This document shows, in pieces, positions 1 through 11,142 of a DNA stretch of 64,000 bases (positions are counted from its first letter, which is position 1; every line of letters begins with the position of its first letter). The stretch spans positions 467,001 to 531,000 of the forward strand of contig JAFEUB010000314.1 of NCBI GenBank assembly GCA_024529925.1, read 5' to 3'. The DNA comes from Ophthalmolycus amberensis. Taxonomy: Eukaryota > Chordata > Actinopteri > Perciformes > Zoarcidae. The notes below the pieces were generated by a model, which worked only from the letters and a program-made list of their open reading frames with translations, ran no database searches and was not told where the DNA came from. A program made the position numbers and the translations under genes.

Positions 1-162
1 TATTGTGAAGACACCCAGACTAGTTTGTAAAGCACAGACTGTGGTTGTAATTAATGGACAATTCCCCACAAGCAATGCTCTCTGAGCCGTATCCCACTTT
101 ATATGGGTATTTGTGTTTTTGGTGTCTTGAGTTTTATTGACTGGTCATTATCATTTTTTCAG

Positions 163-257
163 GGAGACCAGGACCGCCTGAAAAAGCAACAGGAGCTGGC
201 AGCAGCAGCTCTTTATCAGCAGCTCCAACAGCAGCAGCTATTCCAGCTCATTAATAG
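163..257 (+). CDS. gigyf1: gigyf1 exon A (first in window)
   Basis: The acceptor tttttcag ends at 162 and the donor is AG|gtagga at 258. It encodes GDQDRLKKQQ followed by a Gln-rich run, starting in phase 0 and ending in phase 2. The preceding exon is outside the window. Confidence 0.85.
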
Positions 258-3200
258 GTAGGAATACAGGGGGAGGAGGGGGGGGGGCTACATTTTGGTT
301 GGGTCCCAGTTTCTGTAATTATAATTTGGCCTTTTCTTTCAGTGTTTAACGTTGCTTTGTTTGCTCCAGGTGCAGTGAGCAGGGTATGATCCCTTCGATG
401 AACAGGTCGATGTCAGTGCCAGATACAGGGTCCATGTGGGACATGCATACCTCAGCTTCACAGCCATCCGGTACGTTCCAGACTGCGCCCTGGTTGTGAA
501 CCACAACACACATGTACCCAAGTTTTGCTAAATTAATCCAATTTTATTTCCATGTTAGGCGGTGAAGCCAGTCTTTGGGACATAACAATGAATCCTTCTA
601 CTCAGGGTCCAACTCTGGAACAGCTTCAGAAGGTGGGTTCACCTGTGAGCTGTTCAGCCATACAATGCAAATTCACACCTACATTTTCTGAGTTTCTTGT
701 TTTTTATGTAGTATGTTTTGCGTGGCGAGTCAGTTGTATCTCATTGTCTTCACTTTCAAGAGTTAAAAACTCTCAATTGAAAAAAAGTTTTTATTGCTTG
801 CTGGCACAAAAACTCACAACCAGAATGCAGCTTTTGTTGCGTATTTTAATCCGTGCCTTTTACTCGTTTGACTCCTGATGTTTTCCCTTCAGCTCCAGCA
901 GGAGAGGCGAGACGCTGAACTCAGGGCGAAGCGTGAAGAGGAGGAGCAGCGCAAGAGGAGGGAGGAGAAGAGGAGGTTACAGGAGGAGCAGCAGAAGAGG
1001 AGGGAGGAGGAGGAGCTCTTCAGACGCAAGCAGGTGAGTTGAAGGAATGACATGTTTCCCTTATCACTGTCTGTTGCCTTGGGCTACAGATATTCAGACT
1101 GTTATTTCCGATTTTGTATAATCAAAATTGAAATGTCTTTGTTTTGATGCAAAAAATGTTTAACCTTTTGTTATCGGAAAATTAAATGCAATAAGAATGG
1201 CTGTTAAGAGGCTTTAAGTGCTGTTGGTGGAGTTATACATTTCCTCTTTAAAGTGTTTTCCTCTTTGATATCTTCCTGTAGTGTCGTCAGCAGCAGGAAC
1301 TGATCATGAAGTTGCTCCAGCAGACCCCCCAGCAGCAGGGTTCAGGGGCAAGCGGCTCAGGCTGGAGCGGGTCTCCCTCCTCTGGGCTATCCAAGTCCGG
1401 GAAGCCCCCGGCTCTGGCTCTGCTGGAAATGCAGCAAGAGGCAGAGAGGCTGCTGAAGCTGCAGCAGCAACAGAGAGCGCAGCAGCAGAGAGACCGCGTG
1501 AGTAAACTAAGTGTTTCTAAAGTTTCGAGCAGAAAGTCCATAGAAAATGACATTTTACTCATCGCAATGATTTCTCTATCTTTCCAGCACTCCGGCATGT
1601 CGATGGGGAGCTCCTCCATGGGATCGCAGTGGGTGGATGGAGTTGGCATGTGGGGCGGGCCTGGAGGTATGGAGGGTAAGAGTGGCAGTGTGAGCTCTTC
1701 GGGCAGCATGGGCATGTGGGACGAGGCTGTGAAGAACCAGTCCGGCCTCCGTGGCAACAGCAACAACAACATGGGCTTGAAGAACAGCCGCAGCAGCCCT
1801 TCACTCAGGTACACAGACCAGATCGAACACACACTGCTAAAAACACTGCACTTTGTCACGCCTACCGTGGCAGATGGTGCTGTGTTTTGTGCGTTTTTCA
1901 TGACGAACGTCGTTAAGATGCACTGAACCCCATGTCCTCTGCAGTGAGCAGTACATGATGCGTCGAAAGCGGACAGAGGAGGAGGAGAAGCTGCTGAAGC
2001 TGCTGCAGGGCATGAAGCCTCAGGACGGCTTCACTACCTGGTGTGAACAGATGCTGCACGCTCTCAACACCTCTGCCAACAACTCTTCCTCTTCTCTGGA
2101 TGGTAGGCTTTCATGTAGTTAGTAATGTCAAGGGTGAGGAAAATTCACCCTAAACTTAGTATTTATGGACCGAAAAGGACTTCTAAGTAAACCGATTTCA
2201 ACACATTTTCAGCATTGCTAATCATTTCATCTGTATGTCTTTATTAAGTTGCCACAATTGTGGCGTACCTGAAGGAGGTGGAGTCTCCCTATGCAGTACT
2301 GGACTTCATCCGGTCCTACCTAGGGGACACAGTGGAAGCCAAAGAGTTCGCCAAACAGTTTCTGGAGCGACGTGCCAAACAGAAAGCCAACCAACAGAGA
2401 CAGCAGCAGCAGGTACAATGAGAACTGCATGTGTCAAAAACATAACCTGTTGGCTAAGTTCTCATCTGCTGCCCGGACATACAAATGATATCAATGCAGA
2501 ATATCTTTAACGAGGATGTGCTGAATACCTGGTCAAATCTGGGACATGGTTCCTGTTATACAAGAAAAGAGCATGTGCATAATTGTGAATGTTTTAATAT
2601 GAAGGTGAGGTTGAGAACTACCAATAACCGGCTACGTGAAATAAAATAGAGGAGCCTTTGAAGTGTGCTATTTAAATTTATAAATCATTCCTCTTCCCCT
2701 CTTTATGAATCCCAGTTATCAAAGGAAGTGGCTGGATTGAACATGAACTTCCCTCTGCAGGTAAATGCAGATATGCTTTTGTACTGTACATGCAATCACT
2801 GATGGAGCTGAGTTCTTGTGATTGTGTCTTTTTGTGTCCCGCTGCTATTTGACAATTGTCAACTGGTTGATGAATATCAAAACCTGGTCCGACAACCTTA
2901 GATGTGTAAACGCACAAAGTCCACATTTTCGACGTCATTCATGGGAGAACAAGGTCCTTCAAAGAAAACTGGGAGAACTCTCAGTATGCACACATGCCAA
3001 CAAGACAACATCACTGTCTGAAGTGCAAGACTCCATTTACAGTCAGCGGTAAACATTAAAAGCAATAGCAGTCACTGAAGGCTCCGACAAGAAAGGGCAT
3101 TATTTCCTCACGAAGGGATGGATTCGTGGATTGAAAATATGGTACAAATGGATTCTCACAGCTTTAAAAAAACCAACAACACTTTGTGGGGCCGTTGAGA

Positions 3201-4185
3201 ATGTCCTGACTAGCATTTGTATGATTGTCTTTATTTTTCTTTTCTTTTTTGTTTTCAGGACTCAATGCGAGGAATGAATCCAAGCACCCTGCAGTCCATG
3301 TTTCAAGCCAACCACATGAGCAAGGCTGGCCTCTATGACAACCAGGGGGGGAAGATGAAGAAGAAACAGCCCATGATGCTGCACTCTGACCCCAGCATCT
3401 TAGGTACGTGACCTCACCAGCATTTTATAGTGCTTCCTTTTGACTTCAGTCCTCTGGAAATGGTCAGAATCTGGACATAGCTAGCTTTGAATCTCAATTA
3501 GCATTGTGACAAGACACGACCTCAATAGAGTCTGACAAAAGCGACTAAGGAGACTCTGCAGAGAGTACTGCATCTTCTTGATGACCAGTTTGCACCCACT
3601 CCAGGTGGTGAGTAGGGCGTGCTCGTAGGATAGGCTTATGTCTGAGCTATATTTATGTCCCCATGAGCTGTTTGGAGCGTAAACCCGGGGATGGGATACG
3701 GCTCGCTGTTGGTAGACGTAAACCGGTGGCCAAAACAAATGTGCTATTGCTAAAAATGTATCGTGTCATCGATATAGTTTCAGCTGTCTTATTCTGTAGA
3801 GGGAAAAGAGATTGTGCTGATTAAAACATTGTCATCGGTACACTCATTTTGAACCCATGCACGTTACCTCATGGGCTTGGATGTGACAACTATCTACGTT
3901 TGATTATTAATCAACATAATTATGGTTTGCAATGAGTTTGCTTCTTCTTACATTTACAATTAAGGGTCAACGTTTTCTAGAGCAGAGGTTTCTTCTTGTC
4001 ACATTATTTCTGGCTTGCATCTTTGTTACCCCCTTCTCAGCCTGTCTAACTCCCCCATGTCCCGTCCTCTGATCTTACTCTGCTCTCTCCCCCCCCCCCC
4101 CACCACCACCCCTGCAGGGTACTCATTCCACAACGCGGGCGACTGTCTGAGCCTGAATGAGATGGAGATGGTGGAGGATTACTGA
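163..4185 (+). CDS. gigyf1: GIGYF1, C-terminal half (GRB10-interacting GYF protein 1), 11 exons, 5'-partial
   Basis: GIGYF proteins are cytoplasmic scaffolds that recruit the cap-binding protein 4EHP and deadenylation/decay factors to repress selected mRNAs; they were first found as GRB10 partners in IGF-1 signalling. Eleven exons join in frame: 163-257, 370-470, 559-632, 893-1033, 1282-1497, 1588-1808, 1945-2102, 2249-2412, 2716-2760, 3259-3403 and 4118-4185, giving 475 codons plus TGA. In order they encode a Gln-rich segment, a Trp/Ser-rich stretch (GGEASLWDI), a long charged Glu/Arg coiled coil, a Gln/Gly linker containing GLKNSRSSPSL, the conserved C-terminal module (DGFTTWCEQMLHALN, KEVESPY, AKEFAKQFLERRAKQKANQQ) and a tail, LHSDPSILGYS...EDY. 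The linker and tail fit GIGYF1 better than GIGYF2 from memory. The GYF domain and 4EHP-binding motif would lie upstream of base 1. The family is about 1000-1300 aa long, so roughly half is here. Assignment to a teleost duplicate (a or b) is not possible from this window. Confidence 0.92.
370..470 (+). CDS. gigyf1: gigyf1 exon B
   Basis: The acceptor ctccag ends at 369 and the donor is gtacgt at 471. It encodes CSEQGMIPSMNRSMSVPD and then GSMWDMHTSASQ, a Ser/Met/Trp segment typical of the GIGYF middle region. Confidence 0.88.
559..632 (+). CDS. gigyf1: gigyf1 exon C
   Basis: The acceptor tgttag ends at 558 and the donor is gtgggt at 633. It completes a Gly codon across the junction and reads GGEASLWDITMNPSTQGP then TLEQLQK, leading into the coiled coil. 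Confidence 0.88.
893..1033 (+). CDS. gigyf1: gigyf1 exon D, charged coiled coil
   Basis: The acceptor cttcag ends at 892 and the donor is gtgagt at 1034. All 47 residues are Glu/Arg/Lys/Gln-rich (LQQERRDAELRAKREEEE and on), the single-helix or coiled-coil region of the family. The exon is in phase 0 at both ends. Confidence 0.92.
1282..1497 (+). CDS. gigyf1: gigyf1 exon E, Gln/Ser/Gly linker
   Basis: The acceptor cctgtag ends at 1281 and the donor is gtgagt at 1498. It encodes CRQQQELIMKLLQQ, a Gly/Ser/Pro spacer and ALLEMQQEAERLLKLQQQQ. The exon is 216 nt and phase 0 at both ends, so it could be skipped without a frameshift. Confidence 0.9.
1588..1808 (+). CDS. gigyf1: gigyf1 exon F
   Basis: The acceptor ttccag ends at 1587 and the donor is gtacac at 1809. 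It encodes Gly/Ser/Met-rich sequence with two Trp blocks (QWVDGVGMWGG and GMWDEAVKNQ), then GLKNSRSSPSL. The intron before it has no stop in this frame, so intron retention would add 30 residues between exons E and F. Confidence 0.9.
1945..2102 (+). CDS. gigyf1: gigyf1 exon G, conserved C-terminal module begins
   Basis: The acceptor tctgcag ends at 1944 and the donor is gtaggc at 2103. It encodes MMRRKRTEEEEKLLKLLQG and DGFTTWCEQMLHALNTSAN, among the best conserved parts of GIGYF proteins. A short Asn/Ser run precedes the junction. Confidence 0.94.
2249..2412 (+). CDS. gigyf1: gigyf1 exon H, conserved C-terminal module
   Basis: The acceptor ttaag ends at 2248 and its pyrimidine tract is weak. 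The donor is gtacaa at 2413. It encodes VATIVAYLKEVESPYAVL, SYLGDTVEAKEFAKQFLER and RAKQKANQQRQQQQ, a strong family signature. It ends in phase 0. Confidence 0.94.
2716..2760 (+). CDS. gigyf1: gigyf1 exon I, 45-nt small exon
   Basis: The acceptor atcccag ends at 2715 and the donor is CAG|gtaaat at 2761. The 15 codons read LSKEVAGLNMNFPLQ. Both flanking junctions are phase 0, so the exon can be included or skipped in frame. I cannot match these residues to a remembered family segment; the call rests on splice sites and open frame. Confidence 0.75.
3259..3403 (+). CDS. gigyf1: gigyf1 exon J
   Basis: The acceptor gttttcag ends at 3258 and the donor is gtacgt at 3404. It encodes DSMRGMNPSTLQSMFQANH, a basic patch (KMKKKQ) and MMLHSDPSIL, with the final Gly codon split across the junction. 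Confidence 0.92.
4118..4185 (+). CDS. gigyf1: gigyf1 terminal coding exon with stop
   Basis: The acceptor cctgcag ends at 4117 and follows a C-rich tract. It encodes GYSFHNAGDCLSLNEMEMVEDY in two blocks and then TGA at 4183-4185. An acidic -DDY/-EDY end is characteristic of GIGYF proteins. Confidence 0.93.
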
Positions 4186-7100
4186 TGTGACGCAGCGCAG
4201 CAGCAATAGCTACCTGAGGCCTTCTGTCTTTTAATCAGACAAACCTGATGACGAATGTGCACTGCTGGGGGAACCGTGGGGGGGGGAGGGGTGGGGATAG
4301 GAAGGGAGCGAGCGTGAGGGGAGGTGCAGGGTGGAGGTGCCTGGATCTGCGCCTCCCACTCTTTCCTTCCCTCTGGCAAGAAAAAACAAAGGGCTCCCTG
4401 CTGCACCAGTTGATCACTTGAGCAGGGGAGAGGGGGGGGGGGGTGATGTTAGAAAGGAAGATGGGTATCCTCTGGCACTCAAAAGATTAAGCACCTTATA
4501 CTGAACTAATGCACTTTATTGAGATGGGATTTGAATAGTTTTTTTTTTTTTTTCGTGTGTGAATGCGAGCGCGTCGGTAATCCGTGCGCATGCGGTGTGT
4601 GTACATACACACTATCTGCGCGCGTCAGAACTGGAAGGGGCGGTGAAGCAGTCGGCGGGGTGAATGGTCGGGCTGTTAGGTTTTCAAAGTCAGGGGGACC
4701 TTTAGTTGAAACCTTATCAGAGAGCAAATCCTTTCTCGAAAGACAAACACTGTTGATATTTCTCTTGTTTAGCATTTTTTTACGTTTATATAAAAAGTAA
4801 AGCTATTGAAAAAATGGATTATAAAAAAACTTGAAGATTTGCACTTGCCTAAAAAAAGAATAACAAAAACAACAAAAAAATCAAACAAATGGGGTTAGTT
4901 CTAGAAGTGAATATTTTTGTGAATGTGTTCGTATGACAGTGAGAGCGACTGATGTGTGATGGTTGGTTTGTGTCAGTAATATACCAGTCTGCACAAGTTT
5001 TTATTTTTTTTCTTCATTCTTTTGTTGCTTACCAAGATGTATGAAACATAAGAGGCCATTTTTGTCTTTTTTTTGTTCAGATGGTAATTTTGTATTCTCA
5101 TGTTAAGACCGTGTGTGTGTGTCCCTTCTCCAAACAGGGACTTGATCTGTATGTCTTGAGAGAGTGATGAGAGAGATGTTTTGAATGAATGAATGAGAGA
5201 GAGAGAGAGAGAGAGGGCAATTGCACAACACATCCTTTCTCTCACCAGCTCTTCATCCCCAGATAGACGAAATAGAAATGCATACATTTGTAAAAGATGG
5301 CTTTGCGCTCATCATGTGATGACCACCACTAGTTTATTTCCCTTAGCCTCTCCCCACGGGGAGCTGTCTCTAGACCTGTGAGGACGAGCAGGCAGGGCGA
5401 ATCATGAGGGACATTACTGTGTGTGCATCAGATTGAGACTTCGTATGTGTGAGTGTGAGTGTGTGTGTGTGTGTGAGCGTGCGTGTGTTCATTTTCTGTT
5501 CATAGAAATGAGTTAAGACTACAGGTACTCATTTTTGGAATACATGTGCTGTTTTTGTATGTGTATGAATGCACATTTGTGCCTAAGAACTTGGATCGGG
5601 TGCGTGGCCATTGAGACATTAACTCTTTTTTGAGAGCGAGTGTGATGTGCGTCAGTGCTCAGCACAGTGTATGTAAAAGTCTGTCAGTTTATATATCGTA
5701 AATATTTCTAGTTCAGTCTCGGGGTGATCCATCGGAAGGTTAGTCCAGTCTGTCGTCCTGGGGTGTGATCACGTTGCCTTTTGTCAGCTCTCGAACTTGT
5801 GAATGAAAGGTGTCGAGTTGCTGACTCTGAAAAAAATACAAAACAGCATCTTAATGTGCGAGTGCACAGAACGGTGCATGAAATGTTAGCATATTGTGTT
5901 ACTTATTCATTGTTGCAATTTGATAATGACGAGTTTTCTTTTTTTAATGAAAAATATATATGAATATATACATTATATACAAAGTTTAAAAAGTATTTGG
6001 ACTAAGATGAGCACTTGGGGCTGCTATTTTTTTGTTGTTTAAATTTTTTTTTCATTTTTGTTTCATTATCGCCATGTGAAGTGTGTGTATTACTTCTTAA
6101 GAAAATATTGAATGTATTCCAAAAAAAATGACAAGAAACCCGTGCTGATACCAGAATTTTATTTTATTTTTTTTCCTCAGAAGATTTCAAAAATGGAAAC
6201 AAAATACAAAAAAACTTCAAAGAATTTTGCGAGAACTTTTTTAAAAACATTTACAGTACACAGTGAAGAAAAAAAGAGCTCTGGATGGATACAGTTGAAC
6301 ACACTGCCTCTACAATCCTGGTCGTACAAATAGTGACGAAGAATTAAAAGAAAGGACTCTTTCTATTCCATACTGGAGCTTTGGTTGTTTACAAACCACA
6401 TGGATATTTCTGTGGGTTCAGTTTTTATTTTCATTTCTTTTTTCCCCCCACATAAGACGGGTGGGGTTTGCAAGTGCGCTTCTGCCATATGGACATTGAG
6501 TGGTGTTTTTTTTTTTTGAGGAAGAGTGGCAGGTATCACAAGAACATGGACACGGTCCTCTAACTGCACCTTTTGTGTGGTTGAGGATCCTGAGACTTGA
6601 TGATCAACCCGCGGAGGTGGGAAAATCAAGGACTGGCTCCGTTTTTGTGGAGACTGGAGTGCAGGGCTGCATAACCCTCGAGGGAACTGAGAGGGTGACA
6701 CGAGTACACCCGGTTAGTGCGCTCGTCTTCACCCCAACCCTCAGAAGCACTCACACCCTGCCCACTCACCAACTCACCTATGCACTTTTGTTCATTCAAG
6801 CTGTGAGGTACCATTTTGGGGATGGGAGCACAAATTACAACAGGAGGATTGCTACGACTTTGACAAAGTCACTGAAAAAGATATTCCCAAACTGAAATAA
6901 GAGACTCGAGAAGCACGTCTTCTCCCACCTCCTGTGTATATAACCATATTTTTGTATTATCTTTCAGAGCAGAAAGAAAATTTGCAAATGGATGAAGGAA
7001 AATTCATGAGACGTTGACTATATGGAGTGAATGTTCTTCAAGAAAACCAATCTTTTTGACTATAGTTTGAGATGGACTCGCTGTGAGTTTCCCTTAGTTT

Positions 7101-9925
7101 GCCAGTAACCCTGAAATAATCGGGGATGGAAGGGAGAGAATAAAAAAAGGAAACATTGACTGAGGTGTTGGACATGCTACAATGGCTCCAAGACTGACAG
7201 AGTTATCAAAATGGATGACGCGGCCGCTACAAAGAGCCCCGCAAAGAGTGCTTGATCAACATGCACAGTGAAGAGGCAGACGTGGGATTGAAGAGCTTTT
7301 GGCAAGGAGGCTTCCACTTCCTCTCCCAACCCGATGACTGCCTCGAGTGACTGCAGGAGGGAAAGGCTTTGGCAATGGTAAGGTATTCTTCTGGGCACTT
7401 TGGGCTGAGAACATTTCCTTTGATCCATTTACTCCTGGTTAATCTTGTGGCACTCTGTCTCTAAGTGGTTTGGAGAGTGTAGTGAGTCTTTTCTTTCTGT
7501 CTTCTCACAGGAGTCTGGCTGTGCTTTATTTGCTGCCCTCTGCAAGGAGGATCTAATCTACAGCCAACCCATGAACCAGTTGACCCTTGACCTATCATTT
7601 GAACTTTAAACCCTAAGAAACTTTTCTGTCTCGCCGTCTGCATTATCGGTTGGACAGTTACCAGATGAAGTTCCAGGTTTACCAACCTTGGACCCCATCT
7701 GTGTTGGACGTGTTGGATTTGGGATTTCATCAGGCCCTCTCTACGGCGAGTAAGAGGATAAAGAGGCTCGTATTGCCCAGATGTCCCCCCCCCCCCCCTC
7801 CCCTCCCCTCGGCCTGAAACTCTCAGGTGGTTGTGTGGAGGTCTTCTAACCAGCGGGACCGAAGACTCTCCCAGACGTCAAGAGATTCGAGAGCTGGATT
7901 GGGTTTCGATGGACGTGGCTGGATTACATCGAAGTCGCCAGAAATCCCTGCAGCTGTGGAACTGGATGAACTAAATAAAGAAATTGTACAAACAGACTTT
8001 GAAACATGACACGACACAAACGCGTAGCTACACGTCACATAGGTCCGAGAGTTCAAAGGGGTTGCAGACACACTACATGCACACGTACACTCAGTGACAG
8101 TGGCTCTCCTCTGGAACCACGTCTGCATATACATAACGGAGCTGCATCAATATCACACACACACACACAAACAAGCATCATCGCTCATCAATATAAACGC
8201 TGAGCTTTGTAAATAATGTAAATGTTTGTGTTTTTGATTTCTTTCTCTCATAGTGGTTTTTGCTTTATTTCTCTGTTAAACATGCCTTAAATTGTATAGT
8301 TCAGTCCTGAACGGCGAACTGAAAGTGTTCTCTAAATTACGAATTTAAGTTGGAAACCACCTCCTTAACTGTCCTCTAAAGTGAAAGAAAGATGGGAGCT
8401 TTCTACAAGTCTGTTTACTGTTTGCAAACAGGACGGTCTGTTCTGTATTCATTGGCTACGTGTACGTCTGATCACCATGGAAGTTACCGTTTAGCTACAA
8501 ATTAGAGCAGCAAGCGGTCTTTTGATTAATCTGATTTTGCTGGTTAGCTTTTGTTTCCCTTTTGGTTTCCTTTAAAGGAAGAGTGGTTTTGTTCAGATTT
8601 CCTGTTTAGATTATTGCTGAAGGTGCAGGCTTCATAAAGGGCCGGAGTCTGTACTGTCTGGAGCTGAGCTGACGGGTTGGGACGCACAGATTGACTTAAA
8701 GCACAGACTCGTTGCTGTGTGAGAGCCGCTGTTGGATATACCGCTCCAGGCTGAACTAAACCAGAATGACGGGTCCTCCTCAAATCGAGATACCAGTTGG
8801 GGCTTTTTGGTTGTTTTTTTACACTCCAGGAGGACTTAAAATGTCTTGGAAGCAACTAGGTACTTTTTACAGTTTTGAGATGTCTGTTCAGGCTTGTAGG
8901 AAGCATGATTGTAAGAGCAAGCTTCCATGATTTGTAATATTTGTGGGTTTTGATGCTAAACCTTGAGGTGGGTCACAACTTGGTCAAGATTGCTGCAGCT
9001 TTGTCAGTGCACCGGGTAGTGCCGCTGCCTGCTAAATATTTCTGGTAGCACTGAATAGATAAGGAATTGACCGGTCAGTTGTGTGTTAGCTCAAAGGACT
9101 ATGTCCTGAATGTTTGGAAAGTCTTCTCCCACGTATGTATATGTAATTGGATTTGAGAGATGAATGCTTTTAGTCAACCAGTTTTTTTTGTATCTATCGA
9201 AAAATATGCAGTTTTTAATCCAAAGGACAACTGATATTCAATGAATATCTTCAGCTTAGACTGGTAATACACTTATGCATTTGTTTAGCTGAGGTTTTGG
9301 TGGATAGTTACCAGATACAGCTAACTATGTCATAACTGTTGAATTGTGCTAAAAAGTTACGAGGTTTAATTTGGTTGCGATCAGTTGCCAAAACCATGAA
9401 TATACTATCAAGTCTCTTATTGGTGAATATCTTTAAAAATACCTGTTTGACATTTTTAAAAGCTGATATTGCGTGGTGTTAGTTGTTGGTTGGTCAGTCA
9501 GTCTTAAAAAAAAAAATTTAAACGAGGTTGTTTGCAGTTAGTTTTACTGCACTACACATACTTTTATGATTAGATAAACCGCAATTTTGTGTTGTCAAAA
9601 AGCCCTGGATGTTTGGTTGCAGTCTTTGAAAAGAGCCCGTGACGGCCTGTCCACCTGACGGGATGAAGTCATCTGGTTTATTTTAGCTCTGGCAACTAGT
9701 TCCAACAATATTGTCCTAAATGATATAATGTAGCTTGTATCCCTGTCAGCTCAGCTCCTTTGCTTAGTAAGTCTTTGAATGTTGTTAAAAGAGCAGCATA
9801 CTTGTAATGAAACTGTTCAGGAAAAGAACAACTGAAAGATGTGTAAATAGTTTGGCTTTTTGTTTGTTTGTTTGAAGAACAAAATAAATACTAAATAAAT
9901 AGCATTTAGCAGTGACTGAATTATT
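4186..9925 (+). other. gigyf1: apparent long gigyf1 3'UTR
   Basis: From the gigyf1 stop to about 9.92 kb no reading frame looks like a gene. The sequence is AU/U-rich with oligo-T and oligo-A runs, as expected of a 3'UTR. It contains Pumilio-type UGUANAUA sites at 6935-6942, 8208-8215 and 9842-9849. Possible internal poly(A) signals are ATTAAA 6343-6348, AATAAA 7139-7144 and AATAAA 7974-7979, so shorter isoforms are likely. Joining the whole stretch to gigyf1 is inference; a separate non-coding transcript cannot be excluded. Confidence 0.55.
9883..9899 (+). terminator. gigyf1: distal polyadenylation signal cluster
   Basis: Two AATAAA hexamers (9883-9888 and 9894-9899) lie about 60 nt upstream of a (TG)n stretch near 9950-9962, which fits a GU-rich downstream element. 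Cleavage is expected near 9910-9930. This is the strongest 3'-end signal before the wrap53 promoter. Confidence 0.6.
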
Positions 9926-10019
9926 TCTTACTGTGTAAAATGTGTGTGTGTGAGACTGCAAAAGAAGAAAAGGAGTAAACGTTAAACAAAACCGTCACAT
10001 AATTGTGCTTATGAACATA

Positions 10020-10180
10020 GACTGTGAGCAACACACGAGCGCGATATCGTCATCCGCGCAACTCTCGCGATATTTTGAAACACATGGCCGCCCACAGTGT
10101 TTACAACTTCTCGCAATGAAGTGATGAATAAAAACAGTTTAAGTCCCGAAGAAGAACGTCGTCGAATATTTCTGTGAATC
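10020..10180 (+). promoter_or_regulatory. wrap53: wrap53 core promoter, TATA-less, CGCG element
   Basis: A local burst of CpG dinucleotides follows AT-rich sequence. TCTCGCGA lies at 10063-10070, a near-complete match to the TCTCGCGAGA element found at many housekeeping promoters. A second CG-rich motif (gagcgcgatatcg) starts at 10037. No TATA box is in a suitable place. The start site is inferred to lie between about 10090 and 10200. Confidence 0.55.
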
Positions 10181-10267
10181 ATTCGTAGTCTCCGGCTTGC
10201 GGTGAACGTTTTTCACCATCGAGGAGAGAAGTGTGTATTGCCAAACTACGAGCAGGCCACAACACAG
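10150..10267 (+). other. wrap53: wrap53 non-coding exon 1 (5' end approximate)
   Basis: A good donor, CACAG|gtaggt, follows position 10267, and the intron runs to ttttccag at 10682. No suitable start codon precedes this donor. The 5' boundary is a guess based on the promoter elements. Confidence 0.5.
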
Positions 10268-10682
10268 GTAGGTAGCATCAGACTGCTAGCATAGGCTAAC
10301 GCTATCATGAGGTGGTTTCCGTGTTTCTGTTATGGACTAACTGAATAACATATTGCCTTAATTTAAGTTATATGATGGGAGCAGGGCGTGCACGGGTTTG
10401 TGATTTCATTCCTCGCGAGCGTGAATTAAGCAGAAATTACCATTAATGCTAGTTTGCACGTCACGACTAGACACAGGTGTCAGTTGATTGTTTGCACGAG
10501 CCCGTTATTTATTCCTCTCAAGAAACGTCACGTTCACTTCTCTTAAACGGATGTGTTTGGGCTTTTGCAAACTGCGTCATATTCTGCATTGTTTTGATAT
10601 GTGCTCTCCATCTGCTTGTGTTATTGTCCTCACCCGCCCTGTCCCCCCCTTGCCTTCCTCTTTGCCCGCCTCTGTTTTCCAG

Positions 10683-10859
10683 GCTAGTCGGTGCTGTGAT
10701 GTCCTCGACCCCCAGCAGACTCAAACACCCACACTGCAGGAAGAAGCACTATCCTAGCAGCACTTACCTCACCCACGTCTGACAGCCAACCACCTGACTC
10801 GAGGCAATTTGGACGCCAGGTGGAGGACTTGACGGGAGAGCTTTAGAAACAAAGAAGAG
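10683..10859 (+). other. wrap53: wrap53 5'UTR part of exon 2 with a uORF
   Basis: This is the stretch between the exon 2 acceptor and the main ATG at 10860. It contains a complete upstream ORF of 27 codons, 10699-10782 (MSSTPSRLKHPHCRKKHYPS and so on, stop TGA). Its ATG has G at -3 and T at +4, a moderate context. The main ATG also has a purine at -3. Confidence 0.55.
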
Positions 10860-11142
10860 ATGTCTGACTCGGCTGGAAGTGGTGAAAGCGGTGGAGTGGC
10901 AGGCGCAGGGCAGGACGCAGAAGCGGATGGCGAGCCCCCTCATCAGGCACCAGCTTCGCCCGAAGGTGACCGATTAGAGGGAGAGGTCACCTCAGAGGAC
11001 GTGGTACCTTCGTCTGCCAAGCGGCCCAGAATAAGCGAGGAGGAACCGGGACTGGAGCAGGTTGCAAAGCCTGTCGGTATGCATGGAGAAACACCGGCAC
11101 AGACTGGCCTACTGCAGGAAGATCCAGCCCCACCAGAACAAA
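10860..11142 (+). CDS. wrap53: wrap53 exon 2 coding part (alternative end 11076)
   Basis: It encodes the disordered N-terminus: MSDSAGSGESGGVAG, Glu/Pro-rich sequence and a basic KRPRIS patch that could serve as a nuclear localisation signal. Two donors fit: gtatgc after 11076 and gtagag after 11142. Both end in phase 1, so both join exon 3 in frame. The 22 extra codons (GETPAQTGLLQEDPAPPEQ) look coding, so the longer form is preferred without certainty. Confidence 0.8.

Noticed and set aside
1287..1901. 204-codon minus-strand open frame
   Set aside because: It is the antisense shadow of gigyf1 exons E and F and the intron between them. The plus-strand exons explain it.
9925..10860. tp53 first exon antisense to wrap53
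   Set aside because: No minus-strand p53-like coding or splice pattern is visible. The head-to-head arrangement is known from mammals.
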